Shown piece after piece: positions 23,001 to 30,784 of a stretch of DNA of 44,981 bases (positions within the stretch are counted from its first letter, which is position 1; every line of letters begins with the position of its first letter). A model generated the notes under the pieces. It was not told the DNA's origin, did no database searches, and saw nothing but the letters and a program-made list of their open reading frames with translations. This DNA comes from Streptomyces europaeiscabiei. GTDB taxonomy: Bacteria > Actinomycetota > Actinomycetes > Streptomycetales > Streptomycetaceae. The translations under genes and the position numbers were made by a program. The stretch lies in contig NZ_LRTR01000914.1 in the NCBI RefSeq assembly GCF_001550375.1, forward strand, positions 1 through 44,981, read 5' to 3'.

Positions 23001-25445
23001 GATCGAACGGTCGGCGGGGACGTCCTTGTCGCCGTCCTTGTCGATGACGAGGTAACTGACGTTCGAGGCACCGGGCTTGAGCTTGACGTAGGCGAAGGCG
23101 CCGTACGCGTCCCGCCCGACGAAGTCGTGGCCGTCCGGCCAGGTGGTCTCCTCCCCCGAGGCGATGTCGCCCCAGGCGTACAGCCGCCAGTCGGTGTAGT
23201 CGCCGTCGGCGCGCTTGTAGTGGACGATCGCGTAGTCGCGTGACGAGGCGGTGGGGGTTTCGGGGGCGGGCGGGGTGCCCGTGGTGGAGGTCGCGGTGGC
23301 GCTCGCCGTACGTCCGGCTCGGTCGATCACAACTGCCTTGTACCGCAGGGCGGTTCCGGCGGCAACGTCCTCGCCGATGGTCTGGGTGACCCGGTACGGG
23401 GCGTGGTCGGCGGAGCCCAGCGTCTTCCACTTGCCGTTGCCGACCTGCGCGGCGAAGACGACGCGGTTGAGCTGTCCCCCGTCGACGTCGGCGCCGATGT
23501 CCACCGTGCCGGTGGCACCGGTGGCCGGGGCCTTGAGGGTGAGGGACGGCTCGGTGGCGGGCTCGGCGAGCGGGTCGGCGGCCTTGAGGACCATCGCCGA
23601 CCCGGCCGGGACGGTGACGGTGACCTCGCGGTCGGCGTCGCTCGTCACCTTGGCGTCGGTCCCGTAGATGCCCTTGAAGGCCATGCGGGCGGAGCCGGTC
23701 GCGAAGTCCGCCGTCTTGGCGTCGCCCGCGTTGTTGAAGGCGACGATGTACTCGGTACCGGTCTCGGTGTCCGTGCGGGAGAAGGCGTAGACGCCCGCCC
23801 CGTCGGCCGCGTAGCGCTCGGTCTGGACGCCGTCGGCGAGGGCCGGGTTGGCCTTGCGGAGCTTGGCGAGAGCACTGATCCGCCTGTAGAGCGGTGCACT
23901 CGTGTCGTACGCGTCCGAGGCGTGGGTGCGGTCCGTGCCGAGTTGGTCGTCGTCCAGGTAGTCGGCGACCTTGGAGGCGAACATGGTCTGGCGGGAATCC
24001 TTGTCACCGCCCGCGCCGGTGAAGCCCTGCTCGTCGCCGTAGTAGACGACCGGGTTGCCGCGGCTGAGGAACATCAGCTCGTTGGCGAGCCGGTCCTTGG
24101 CGAGCAGTTCGGCGTCGTCGGCCTTCGGGTCGTCCTGCTCGACGAAGGTCCCGATCCGGCCCATGTCATGGTTGCCGAGGAAGGTGACCTGCTCGTACGC
24201 GTTGGCCTTGTCGGTCGTGTACTTGTAGTCGTCCCCGAACACCGAGGCGAGCTTCCGAGCGCTGCCACCCTGGGAGGCGTACGCCCGCGCCGCGTCCTGG
24301 AAGGGGAAGTCGAGCGTGGAGTCGAGGCGGCCCTGGGTGACGTACGGGGAGGTCACCGACGTGTCGGCGGAGTAGACCTCGCCGAACATGAAGAAGTCGT
24401 CGCGGCCCTTCTTCGCGGCGTACGCCTCGAGCGCGGTGGCCCACTGGGTCCAGAACTCCGTGTTGACGTGCTTCACGGTGTCGATCCGGAAGCCGTCGAT
24501 GTCGAAGTCCTTCACCCACTTCTCGTAGATCTTCTCCATGCCGGAGACGACCTCGGGACGCTCGGTCCACAGATCGTCCAGCCCGACGAAGTCGCCGTAC
24601 GTGGCGGACTCTCCGGCCCAGGTGGAGTCGCCCCGGTTGTGGTACATCGTCGGGTCGTTCAGCCAGGAGGGGACCTTGGCGTTCTTCCTGGCGGCAGGGA
24701 CGACGGGGGTGCGGGGGAAGGAATCCCGGTCGACCTTCGGGAACCGTTCGCTCCCGTCCGCGTAGTCGGCGTCGTCGAAGGGCTCGCCGTCCTTCGTCAG
24801 ATAGGGGAAGGCGCCCTTGGAGAGGTAGTCGTACGACTTCTGCTCGTAGTCGACGACATCGGCGGTGTGGTTGGTGATGACGTCGAAGAAGACCTTCATG
24901 CCCTTGGCGTGGGCCTTGGAGATCAGGGTCTGAAGGTCCTTGTTGGTGCCGAAGTGCGGGTCGACCTGGGTGAAGTCGGTGATCCAGTACCCGTGGTAGC
25001 CGGCGGAGGCGTTCTCGCCGGTGCCCTGGACGGGCTGGTTCTTGAAGATGGGCGCCATCCAGATGGAGGTCGTGCCCAGGCCCTTGATGTAGTCGAGCCG
25101 CTCGGTCAGGCCCTTGAGGTCGCCACCCTGGTAGAAGCCCTTGTCGGTGGGGTCGTGGCCGGTGGCGAGGCGCGAGCCGGTGAGGCCGCCCTTGTCGTTC
25201 GCCTTGTCACCGTTGGCGAAACGGTCCGGCAGGACGAAGTAGAACTGCTCGCGGGTGAGGTCGTGACGGGCGGCGGTCTTCGCCAGCTTCGCGTCGGACG
25301 GCGGTGCGGGCGGGGTCGCGGCCCCGGCCGCGAGGGGCTGGACGAGCGCTGCGGTCAGCGCGGTCACGGTGACCGCGCCGACCACTGCGGCCCGTTGGGC
25401 GTGGGCGGTACGGCGCCTCGACGGCGTCGGCCATCTCGGTATCAC
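20013..25445 (-). CDS. Secreted bifunctional alpha-amylase/pullulanase (two GH13 domains)
   Basis: An 1810-residue exported enzyme that should cut both alpha-1,4 and alpha-1,6 links of starch. A Sec signal (TALTAALVQPLAAGAA) is followed by a first GH13 alpha-amylase domain (about 50-630) with FFDVITNHT, GFRIDTVKHV, FMFGEVYSA and LGNHDMGRI. Two pullulanase-type CBM41 modules follow near 740 (VHYKRADGDYTDWRLYAW) and 852 (LHYHRADGNHDGWGLHVW). Then come N-domains with LAVWAPTAQGVSLDLDG, and a second GH13 pullulanase domain with FNWGYDPYHY (about 1297), GFRFDLMGHH (1412), LYGEGWNFGE (1450) and YVDAHDNESL (1585). AAGGAG lies 7 bases before the GTG start. It heads leftward from the alpha-amylase gene and has GCAAG half-sites upstream, consistent with MalR control. 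Confidence 0.95.
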   Translation of the reverse strand: MIPRWPTPSRRRTAHAQRAAVVGAVTVTALTAALVQPLAAGAATPPAPPSDAKLAKTAARHDLTREQFYFVLPDRFANGDKANDKGGLTGSRLATGHDPTDKGFYQGGDLKGLTERLDYIKGLGTTSIWMAPIFKNQPVQGTGENASAGYHGYWITDFTQVDPHFGTNKDLQTLISKAHAKGMKVFFDVITNHTADVVDYEQKSYDYLSKGAFPYLTKDGEPFDDADYADGSERFPKVDRDSFPRTPVVPAARKNAKVPSWLNDPTMYHNRGDSTWAGESATYGDFVGLDDLWTERPEVVSGMEKIYEKWVKDFDIDGFRIDTVKHVNTEFWTQWATALEAYAAKKGRDDFFMFGEVYSADTSVTSPYVTQGRLDSTLDFPFQDAARAYASQGGSARKLASVFGDDYKYTTDKANAYEQVTFLGNHDMGRIGTFVEQDDPKADDAELLAKDRLANELMFLSRGNPVVYYGDEQGFTGAGGDKDSRQTMFASKVADYLDDDQLGTDRTHASDAYDTSAPLYRRISALAKLRKANPALADGVQTERYAADGAGVYAFSRTDTETGTEYIVAFNNAGDAKTADFATGSARMAFKGIYGTDAKVTSDADREVTVTVPAGSAMVLKAADPLAEPATEPSLTLKAPATGATGTVDIGADVDGGQLNRVVFAAQVGNGKWKTLGSADHAPYRVTQTIGEDVAAGTALRYKAVVIDRAGRTASATATSTTGTPPAPETPTASSRDYAIVHYKRADGDYTDWRLYAWGDIASGEETTWPDGHDFVGRDAYGAFAYVKLKPGASNVSYLVIDKDGDKDVPADRSIDVTKTGEIWVEQGKEAVLTEKPTGDYPEQDKAKAVLHYHRADGNHDGWGLHVWSGAANPTDWSKPLEPVRTDAYGAVFEVPLTDGATSLSYIIHKGDEKDLSTDQSLDLKAVGHEVWLLNGQEKYLLPQPAGSAAALDLTTSKAVWIDRNTVAWNGNDTAASTQLLSSRTGSITAKDGALTSTDERRLRLTKSALTDAQKARFPHLKSYTAWTVDPRDRDRVREALRGQLVASQRAATGAVLAATGVQIAGVLDDLYGRSAADADLGPTFRKGRPTLAVWAPTAQGVSLDLDGRTLPMKRDDATGVWSVTGPKSWKNKPYRYVVKVWAPSVREVVTNKVTDPYSVALTADSERSLVVDLADRSLAPSGWSSYTKPKAVPLKDARIQELHVRDFSIADKAVPAKDKGTYLAFTDKGGDGSKHLRKLAKAGTSYVHLLPVADIATIPERKADQASVDCDLGSYAADSDQQQECVAKAAAKDGFNWGYDPYHYTVPEGSYATDPDGTRRTVEFRKMVKALNGDGLGVVLDVVYNHTPASGQADKSVLDKVVPGYYHRLLADGSVATSTCCANTAPENTMMGKLVVDSIVTWAKEYKVDGFRFDLMGHHPKANILAVRKALDALTPKKDGVEGKKIILYGEGWNFGEVADDARFTQATQKNMAGTGVATFSDRARDAVRGGGPFDEDPGVQGFASGLYTEPNSSKDNGTPAEQKARLLHYQDLIKVGLSGNLANYRFTDTDGKEVKGSEVDYNGAAAGYADAPGDALAYVDAHDNESLFDALAFKLPKSTSAADRSRMQVLAMATAALSQGPALSQAGTDLLRSKSLDRNSYDSGDWFNAIHWDCRDGNGFGRGLPLAADNESKWPYAKPLLTSVGVGCEQIEGASAAYRDLLRIRTTEDVFSLDTAGQVQSELSFPLSGKDETPGVITMELGDLVVVFNATPERRKQTVDDLAGTGYVLHQVQAAGADSTVRTSSYEAESGTFVVPGRTVAVFARSER

Positions 25446-25504
25446 GGATGGACTCCTTGCGATGACGGCTCTGGTGGGTCCGACCCCGCGCGACCGTATC
25501 GCCG

Positions 25505-25537
25505 CCGAAAGCTTTTCAGCAAGAGGCTTGAAAGTAA
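25505..25537. promoter_or_regulatory. Candidate MalR-type operator region upstream of the amylopullulanase gene
   Basis: GCAAG (25519-25523), AGG and CTTG (25527-25530) form a short inverted repeat, flanked by GAAAGCTTTTC and CTTGAAAG words. The half-site GCAAG/CTTGC also occurs upstream of the amylase, malE and malR genes. The match is weaker here than at those sites. Confidence 0.4.
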
Positions 25538-25585
25538 CGGAAAGTGCTTCCAGATGTGCTTGTCGCGGTCAGCGGGTGGAATCCC

Positions 25586-26968
25586 TCAGCAGGTGGACTT
25601 GCCGGCGTAGATCGCGAGGGCGGTGTCGGAGCCGAGGGTGGCGGTGAACCGGCCCGAGCCGTTGACGGTCACCGTCGTGTTGCTCTGCACGTTGCAGTAC
25701 GTGCCGGCCGCGAGGGAGGTCTGGTACGTGCGGCTCAGGCTGCCCGACTCGTGGTTGACGGCGACGAAGCCCTTGGCGCCCCGGCCGAAGGCGATCGCGT
25801 CGCCCCCGTTGTCCCACCAGTCGGTGACGGCCTCACCACGGGTGGCGTTGCGGAAGGGCACCATGCGCATGATCTCCGGCCAGGCGTGCTGACACTTCCA
25901 CCCGTCCTGCCAACAGGCGTTGACCGTACCGCCGTTGGGCGGCCCGGCGTCGGTTGAGGAGAACTCGTAGCCGGAGTTGATGTCGGGCGCGCCGTAGGGG
26001 TGGGCCAGCATGAAGACGTTGGCCATCGTGTAGGTGGCGTTGTCCTTGTAGCTGAGCGTGGAGCCGTTGCGCTCGGTGTCGTGGTTGTCGACGAAGACCC
26101 CGGCTACGGAGCTGCTCAGGTAGCCCCAGCCCTCGCCGTAGTTCTTCAGGTAGGCGAGGTTCTCGTTGTTGAAGACCCGCTTGAGGTCGAAGGCGTACCG
26201 GAATTCCTGGACATCCCCGTTCCCCGTGTACTCGCTCGGCCGCACGGCCTCCCCGGAGCCGTAGATGGCCTCCTGCTTCCAGTACACGGACGTGTTGCTC
26301 AGCCGCGACTTGATGTTGGCGAGGTCGGCGGCGGGGATGTGCTTGGCGGCGTCGATCCGGAACCCGTCGACGCCGTACCCGAGCAGGCTGTTCATGTATC
26401 CGGCGATGGCCGACCGGACGTACTCCTCACCGGTGTCCAGGTCGGCGAGGGTGACGAGTTCGCAGTTCTGGACGTTGGCGCGGTGGGCGTAGTCGCTGAT
26501 GGTGGTGGTGCAGTCGTCGAAGTCGAAGGAGGAGTAGAGGCCGGGGTAGTCGTACTTCGTGTAGGACGAGCCACCGGTGCCGGTGCCGCTCCCCGCGGAC
26601 ATGTGGTTGACGACGGTGTCGACGACGACCTTGAGGCCGGCCGCGTGGCAGGTGTCGACCATGTTCCGGAAGGCGGTGGCATCCCCGAGCCGCCCGGCGA
26701 TCTTGTAGCTGACGGGCTGGTACGACGTCCACCACTGCGAGCCCTGTATGTGTTCGGCGGGCGGCGAGACCTGGACGTATCCGTACCCGTTCGGTCCGAG
26801 GGTGTTGGTGCACTCCTTGGCGACGGAGGCGAAGCTCCACTCGAACAGGACGGCGGTCACGTCCTTGGTTCCGGGCGGCGACGCGTACGCGCCGCCCGCG
26901 GGCACCGCCAGGGCGATCGACGCACCCGCCGCGAGAGCGAGCGCACCGGAGAGGGTTCTGCTGGCCAT
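25586..26968 (-). CDS. Secreted alpha-amylase (GH13)
   Basis: A 460-residue extracellular endo-amylase of the Streptomyces type. The signal is MASRTLSGALALAAGASIAL to about PAGGAYA. Conserved regions are intact: VVDTVVNH, VDGFRIDAAKH (nucleophile Asp near 205), KQEAIYGSGE (Glu near 232) and FVDNHDTERN (Asp near 295). An opening VTAVLFEWSFASVAKEC and a beta-sandwich C-domain ending ALAIYAGKSTC are present, but no CBM20 raw-starch module follows, unlike some longer Streptomyces amylases. GAAGGA lies 8 bases before the ATG. The amylopullulanase gene starts 140 bases beyond its stop, with its own operator-like region, so the two may be co-induced and not strictly an operon. Confidence 0.96.
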   Translation of the reverse strand: MASRTLSGALALAAGASIALAVPAGGAYASPPGTKDVTAVLFEWSFASVAKECTNTLGPNGYGYVQVSPPAEHIQGSQWWTSYQPVSYKIAGRLGDATAFRNMVDTCHAAGLKVVVDTVVNHMSAGSGTGTGGSSYTKYDYPGLYSSFDFDDCTTTISDYAHRANVQNCELVTLADLDTGEEYVRSAIAGYMNSLLGYGVDGFRIDAAKHIPAADLANIKSRLSNTSVYWKQEAIYGSGEAVRPSEYTGNGDVQEFRYAFDLKRVFNNENLAYLKNYGEGWGYLSSSVAGVFVDNHDTERNGSTLSYKDNATYTMANVFMLAHPYGAPDINSGYEFSSTDAGPPNGGTVNACWQDGWKCQHAWPEIMRMVPFRNATRGEAVTDWWDNGGDAIAFGRGAKGFVAVNHESGSLSRTYQTSLAAGTYCNVQSNTTVTVNGSGRFTATLGSDTALAIYAGKSTC

Positions 26969-27073
26969 GTGTGGGGTCCTTCTCCGTTGAAGGGGTCCGA
27001 ATGAAGGGATCCGAAGGATCGATCGAAGGGCCTGGGGAACCCGACGCGATCCGCGCAAGATCTGTTGCCGTTT

Positions 27074-27104
27074 CTTGCTGCAAGACGGCTGAAAACTTTC
27101 AGCC
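27074..27104. promoter_or_regulatory. Double palindromic operator upstream of the alpha-amylase
   Basis: CTTGCTGCAAG (27074-27084) is a perfect palindrome, and GGCTGAAAACTTTCAGCC (27087-27104) has perfect 8-bp arms around AC, 2 bases further on. The first uses the same half-sites as the malE/malR region. LacI-family control of Streptomyces amylase genes by MalR/Reg1 is established; that these are its sites is inferred. Confidence 0.7.
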
Positions 27105-27209
27105 GACAGGAAGGTACGAGTCCGCTTGTCGCACGGTCAACCCTCCGGACACACCTTCTTCACGCCCCCGAAATCTCTTCACAGGGCGGGCTGTTGGGGA
27201 GGCGGGACG

Positions 27210-28073
27210 TCAGGAGAGGTCCGCGAGGTCCTCTCGGGTGAGGGTGATCGACGCGGCGGCGGTGTTCTCCTCCAGGTGTTCGAGTGAGCCGGTGCCGGGG
27301 ATGGCCAGGGTGACGGGAGAGGTGGCGAGCAGCCAGGCCAGGGCGATTTGCGGGACCGTGGCGCCGCGCCGCCGCGCGACCTTGGTGATGCGGTCGCCGG
27401 TGAGGTCGGTGAGGCCGCCGCCGAGCGGGAAGAAGGGCACGTAGGCGATGCCGGCCTCCTCGCAGGCGGACAGGAGAGCGGTGTCGTCGCGCCTGTCGGC
27501 GTGGAAGTGGTTCTGGACGGCTGCGACGGGGGCGATCGCGCGGGCCTCGGCGAGGTGACCGACGCCCACGTTGCTCAGGCCCAGGTGGCGGATCAGGCCC
27601 TCCTCACGCATGGCGGCCAGGGCCTCGAAGCGTTGTGCGACGGACTCGCCGTGGGGTGGCAGCCCTGCGCCCCCGATGCGCAGGTAGACCAGATCGAGGC
27701 GGTCCACGCCGAGGGTTTCGAGGTTCTCCTCGACCATCGGCCGCAGGTCCGCGGGGTCGGTGGTCGCGGCGAGGCCGCCCTCCGGGGTACGGGCCGGGCC
27801 GACCTTCGTGGCGACGGCCAGGTCGGCCGGGTAGGGGTGAAGGGCCTCGCGGATCAGGGTGTTGGCGCGGACGGTGCCGTCACCGCTGGTGTAGAAGGCG
27901 GCGGTGTCGATGTGGTCGACGCCCAGTTCGACGGCACGGCGCAGGACGGCGCGGCCGGTCTCCGGATCGCGGGCCGGGCCGTGGAAGGTGTTCGTGGGCA
28001 GGCGCATGGCCCCGAAGCCGAGGCGGTTGAGCGGCAGGTCGCCACCGAGGCGGAAGGAGTTGTCATCGTTCAT
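27210..28073 (-). CDS. Aldo/keto reductase
   Basis: A 287-residue NADP-dependent aldo/keto reductase. The opening RLGFGAMRLP, the catalytic HIDTAAFYTS (Asp and Tyr), VATKVG (Lys) and LGLSNVGVGHL are typical, as is VAAVQNHFHADRRDD. The position usually holding the active-site histidine reads LDLVYLRIGG, so the fourth residue of the tetrad appears altered, as in some bacterial subfamilies. The substrate is unknown. The ribosome site before the ATG at 28073 is poor. A regulator starts 74 bases away on the other strand, so the pair probably shares a control region. It lies within the starch block but shows no link to it. Confidence 0.9.
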   Translation of the reverse strand: MNDDNSFRLGGDLPLNRLGFGAMRLPTNTFHGPARDPETGRAVLRRAVELGVDHIDTAAFYTSGDGTVRANTLIREALHPYPADLAVATKVGPARTPEGGLAATTDPADLRPMVEENLETLGVDRLDLVYLRIGGAGLPPHGESVAQRFEALAAMREEGLIRHLGLSNVGVGHLAEARAIAPVAAVQNHFHADRRDDTALLSACEEAGIAYVPFFPLGGGLTDLTGDRITKVARRRGATVPQIALAWLLATSPVTLAIPGTGSLEHLEENTAAASITLTREDLADLS

Positions 28074-28147
28074 GAACTCAGCCTGGGCGAGTGGCTGTTC
28101 GGGTCGCGAACCGCTGGCAGGTTACTGCCATCGGGCACAATGGCGGG

Positions 28148-28801
28148 GTGGCAGAGATCGTGACGATCCGCGGTGACCTGGAGCTGCTCACCCGTACCGG
28201 GCACCTGTTCTCCTCCGTCCAGGAGGAGTTCGTCTGTGCCGCCCGTGACCTCGACACCTGGCCGCGCCCCGAAGCCCGCCGGACCGCCCGTGTCCGGCTA
28301 CAGGGCAGTGGCTCTCACCGGATCCGCAAGCTGCTCAGCCCCGCCGCGCTGGCCGACGAACACAGCCGTGAGCACCTGAGCGAACTCGCCGACCGGGGCG
28401 CCCTGGTGCGGATCGCCGCCACCGCTCTCCCCCACGAGACGATCATCGTCGACCACCGCTTCGCGATCCTGGCCGGCGCGCACTCCCCCGGTGGCCGCGA
28501 GTACACCCTCACCACCGCCCCCACCCTGGTCGGCGGGGTGTACGCCCTGTTCGAAGCCGCCTGGGAGACCGCCACCGACCTCAAGGCCTTCCTCCGCGAC
28601 GAGCGGCCCCGACTCGACACCGAGAGCCGGAAGGTCCTGCGCGCACTGGGCTCGGGTGCCACCGACGAGACCGCCGCCCGTCAACTGGGCATGTCCCTGC
28701 GGACCTACCGCCGCCGGGTCGCCGAACTGCTCGACACGTTGGACGCGGGGTCGCGGTTCCAGGCGGGGGTGCGGGCGGGTGAGCTGGGCTTGAGCGGCTA
28801 G
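28148..28801 (+). CDS. HTH regulator with TrmB/PLD-like sensor and LuxR-type DNA-binding domain
   Basis: A 217-residue regulator divergent from the aldo/keto reductase. The middle region resembles the effector domain of TrmB-like regulators: VRLQGSGSHRIRKLLSP, LADRGALVRIAATALPHETI and VDHRFAILAGAHSPGG. The last 60 residues are a LuxR-type helix-turn-helix (KVLRALGSGATDETAARQLG, then MSLRTYRRRVAELLDTL). The GTG at 28148 is taken as start; no ribosome site precedes it, and CACAAT ends 6 bases upstream, so it may be leaderless. Context suggests it controls the reductase gene and itself. The ligand is unknown. Confidence 0.8.
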   Translation: MAEIVTIRGDLELLTRTGHLFSSVQEEFVCAARDLDTWPRPEARRTARVRLQGSGSHRIRKLLSPAALADEHSREHLSELADRGALVRIAATALPHETIIVDHRFAILAGAHSPGGREYTLTTAPTLVGGVYALFEAAWETATDLKAFLRDERPRLDTESRKVLRALGSGATDETAARQLGMSLRTYRRRVAELLDTLDAGSRFQAGVRAGELGLSG

Positions 28802-28874
28802 GCCCGCTGGGTTCACGGCGGGATCAGCCGGACGTGGCCACCACGCCCCGGTCCCAGGCCCACGGAACGCGGGA

Positions 28875-28903
28875 GGCTCGCCACCCGAACCGGGTGGCGA
28901 GCC
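28875..28903. terminator. Bidirectional terminator
   Basis: GGCTCGCCACCC (28875-28886) and GGGTGGCGAGCC (28892-28903) form a perfect 12-bp stem with a 5-base loop between the converging regulator and aglA genes. Confidence 0.88.
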
Positions 28904-28916
28904 CCTCGATGCCCGG

Positions 28917-30599
28917 TCAGACGGTCGTCCACCAGACCGTCGTGTCCCCCGGCAGCTTCGCCTCGTCCTCGCCCACGGTCAGCTCGCCGCTGGCGACCAG
29001 GACGCGGCCGTACGCCGGGATCGTGACCGCCTCGCCCGTCGTGTTCGCGACGCACACGAAGTCACCCCGGCGGAAGGCCAGGACACCGGCGGGCGCCTTC
29101 AGCCAGTCGACCGAGTCGCCCGCGCCGAGGCCCGGCTCCGCGCGGCGGACGGACAGGGCGGTGCGGTACAGCTCCAGGGTCGAGTCCGCCGTGCCCGTCT
29201 GGGCCTCGATGCTCAGCTCGCCCCACCCGGAAGGCTGCGGGAGCCAGGAGCCGCCCCCGCCGAAGCCGTACGACGGGCCGGACCGGGTCCACGGGATCGG
29301 GACGCGGCAGCCGTCCCGGAAGCCGTCCTGGCCGGCGCCCCGGAAGTACGCCGGGTCCTGGCGGACCTCGTCCGGGAGGTCGACGACGTCGGGGAGGCCC
29401 AGTTCCTCGCCCTGGTAGACGTAGGCCGAGCCCGGGAGCGCCAGCATCAGCAGGGAGGCCGCGCGGGCGCGGCGCAGGCCCAGTTCACGGTCGCCTGCCA
29501 GGCGGATCTGCGTGCCCAGGCCCGGTTCGTTCGCGAAGCGGGTCGCGTGGCGGGTCACGTCGTGGTTCGACAGGACCCAGGTGGCGGGGGCGTTCACCGG
29601 GCGCATCGCGTCCAGGGTGCGGTCGATGACGACCTTCAGCTCGGCCGCGTCCCAGTCCGTGCCCAGGTACTGGAAGTTGAAGGCCTGGTGCAGCTCGTCC
29701 GGGCGGACGTAGTTCGCGGTGCGCTCGACCGTCGGGGTCCACGCCTCCGCCACGAAGATGCGCTCCCCCGCGTACTCGTCCAGCACCAGGCGCCACTCGC
29801 GGTAGATCGCGTGGACGCCGTCCTGGTCGAAGAACGGCATGACATCGTTGCCCAGCAGTTTCAGCTGGTCGTGGGCGCCGAGGTCCGGGAGGCCGTCCGC
29901 CTTGACCAGGCCGTGGGCCACGTCGATACGGAAGCCGTCCACGCCCATGTCGAGCCAGAAGCGCAGGACGGAGCGGAACTCGTCGCCGACCGCCGGGTGG
30001 TCCCAGTTGAAGTCGGGCTGTTCCGGGGCGAACAGGTGCAGGTACCAGGCGCCCGGGGTGCCGTCCGGCTCCGTCACCCGCGTCCAGGCCGGGCCGCCGA
30101 AGATGGACTCCCAGTCGTTCGGTGGGAGTTCGCCGGACGCGCCCTTGCCCTCGCGGAAGTGGTAGCGGTCGCGCAGCGGGGAGCCCGGGCCCTCCGCCAC
30201 CGCCCTCCTGAACCACTCGTGCTGGTCGGAGGAGTGGTTCGGGACCAGGTCGACGATGATGCGCAGGCCCAGGTCGTGGGCGTCGCGGATCAGGGCGTCC
30301 GCGTCCAGCAACGACCCGAACATCGGGTCCACCGCGCGGTAGTCGGCGACGTCGTATCCGGCGTCGGCCTGGGGCGAGGCGTAGAAGGGGCTGAGCCATA
30401 CGGCGTCGATGCCGAGATCGCGCAGGTACGGGAGTCGGGAACGTACGCCCTCCAGGTCGCCCATGCCGTCGCCGTTGCTGTCGGCGAAGCTGCGCGGATA
30501 GACCTGGTAGATCACCGCGTCGCGCCACCAGTCGCGGCGGGAGGCGACGGTGGCGAGCGCGGAGTTGTCGGCCGGGTCGGCAGAGGAGTGCTGGCTCAT
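28917..30599 (-). CDS. aglA: Intracellular alpha-glucosidase (GH13)
   Basis: A 560-residue cytoplasmic oligo-alpha-glucosidase. It has no signal peptide and would hydrolyse imported maltose and maltodextrins to glucose. DWWRDAVIYQVYPRSFADSN is the hallmark start of the catalytic domain. Conserved regions are IIVDLVPNH, VDGFRIDVAHG (Asp near 222), FVAEAWTP (Glu near 285) and LSNHDVTRH (Asp near 347). AAGGA lies 4 bases before the ATG at 30599; a longer open frame upstream overlaps malG and is not coding. It lies 185 bases downstream of malG on the same strand, behind a strong hairpin and a 16-base direct repeat, so it may have its own promoter in addition to any readthrough from malEFG. Confidence 0.93.
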   Translation of the reverse strand: MSQHSSADPADNSALATVASRRDWWRDAVIYQVYPRSFADSNGDGMGDLEGVRSRLPYLRDLGIDAVWLSPFYASPQADAGYDVADYRAVDPMFGSLLDADALIRDAHDLGLRIIVDLVPNHSSDQHEWFRRAVAEGPGSPLRDRYHFREGKGASGELPPNDWESIFGGPAWTRVTEPDGTPGAWYLHLFAPEQPDFNWDHPAVGDEFRSVLRFWLDMGVDGFRIDVAHGLVKADGLPDLGAHDQLKLLGNDVMPFFDQDGVHAIYREWRLVLDEYAGERIFVAEAWTPTVERTANYVRPDELHQAFNFQYLGTDWDAAELKVVIDRTLDAMRPVNAPATWVLSNHDVTRHATRFANEPGLGTQIRLAGDRELGLRRARAASLLMLALPGSAYVYQGEELGLPDVVDLPDEVRQDPAYFRGAGQDGFRDGCRVPIPWTRSGPSYGFGGGGSWLPQPSGWGELSIEAQTGTADSTLELYRTALSVRRAEPGLGAGDSVDWLKAPAGVLAFRRGDFVCVANTTGEAVTIPAYGRVLVASGELTVGEDEAKLPGDTTVWWTTV

Positions 30600-30642
30600 G
30601 ACGTCCTTGGTACGTAAAGGAGTTCGGGACATGTGTCGAGGC

Positions 30643-30682
30643 GTCGGTGTATCGGTCGATGCAACGGTCGGTGTATCGGTCG
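30643..30682. repeat. 16-base direct repeat upstream of aglA
   Basis: GTCGGTGTATCGGTCG occurs at 30643-30658 and again, identically, at 30667-30682. The repeats lie 44 bases before the aglA start on its upstream side. A regulatory role or a local duplication are both possible. Confidence 0.7.
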
Positions 30683-30690
30683 GTCGACGA

Positions 30691-30734
30691 GGCGGCCGCG
30701 GTGACAGCGGGGTCGGATGGTCACCGCGGCCGCC
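30691..30734 (-). terminator. Terminator downstream of malG
   Basis: GGCGGCCGCGGTGA (30691-30704) and TCACCGCGGCCGCC (30721-30734) form a perfect 14-bp stem with a 16-base loop, 51 bases past the malG stop. It should reduce readthrough from malEFG into aglA. Confidence 0.85.
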
Positions 30735-30784
30735 AAGTGGTCCCGTACGACGAGGCGTACGGGAGTCTGTTCCGCCGAAGGGCC

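Noticed and set aside
20130..25610. Long open frames on the plus strand opposite the amylopullulanase gene
   Set aside because: Both are antisense to a strongly conserved enzyme gene and read as low-complexity Gly/Val/Arg/Asp sequence.
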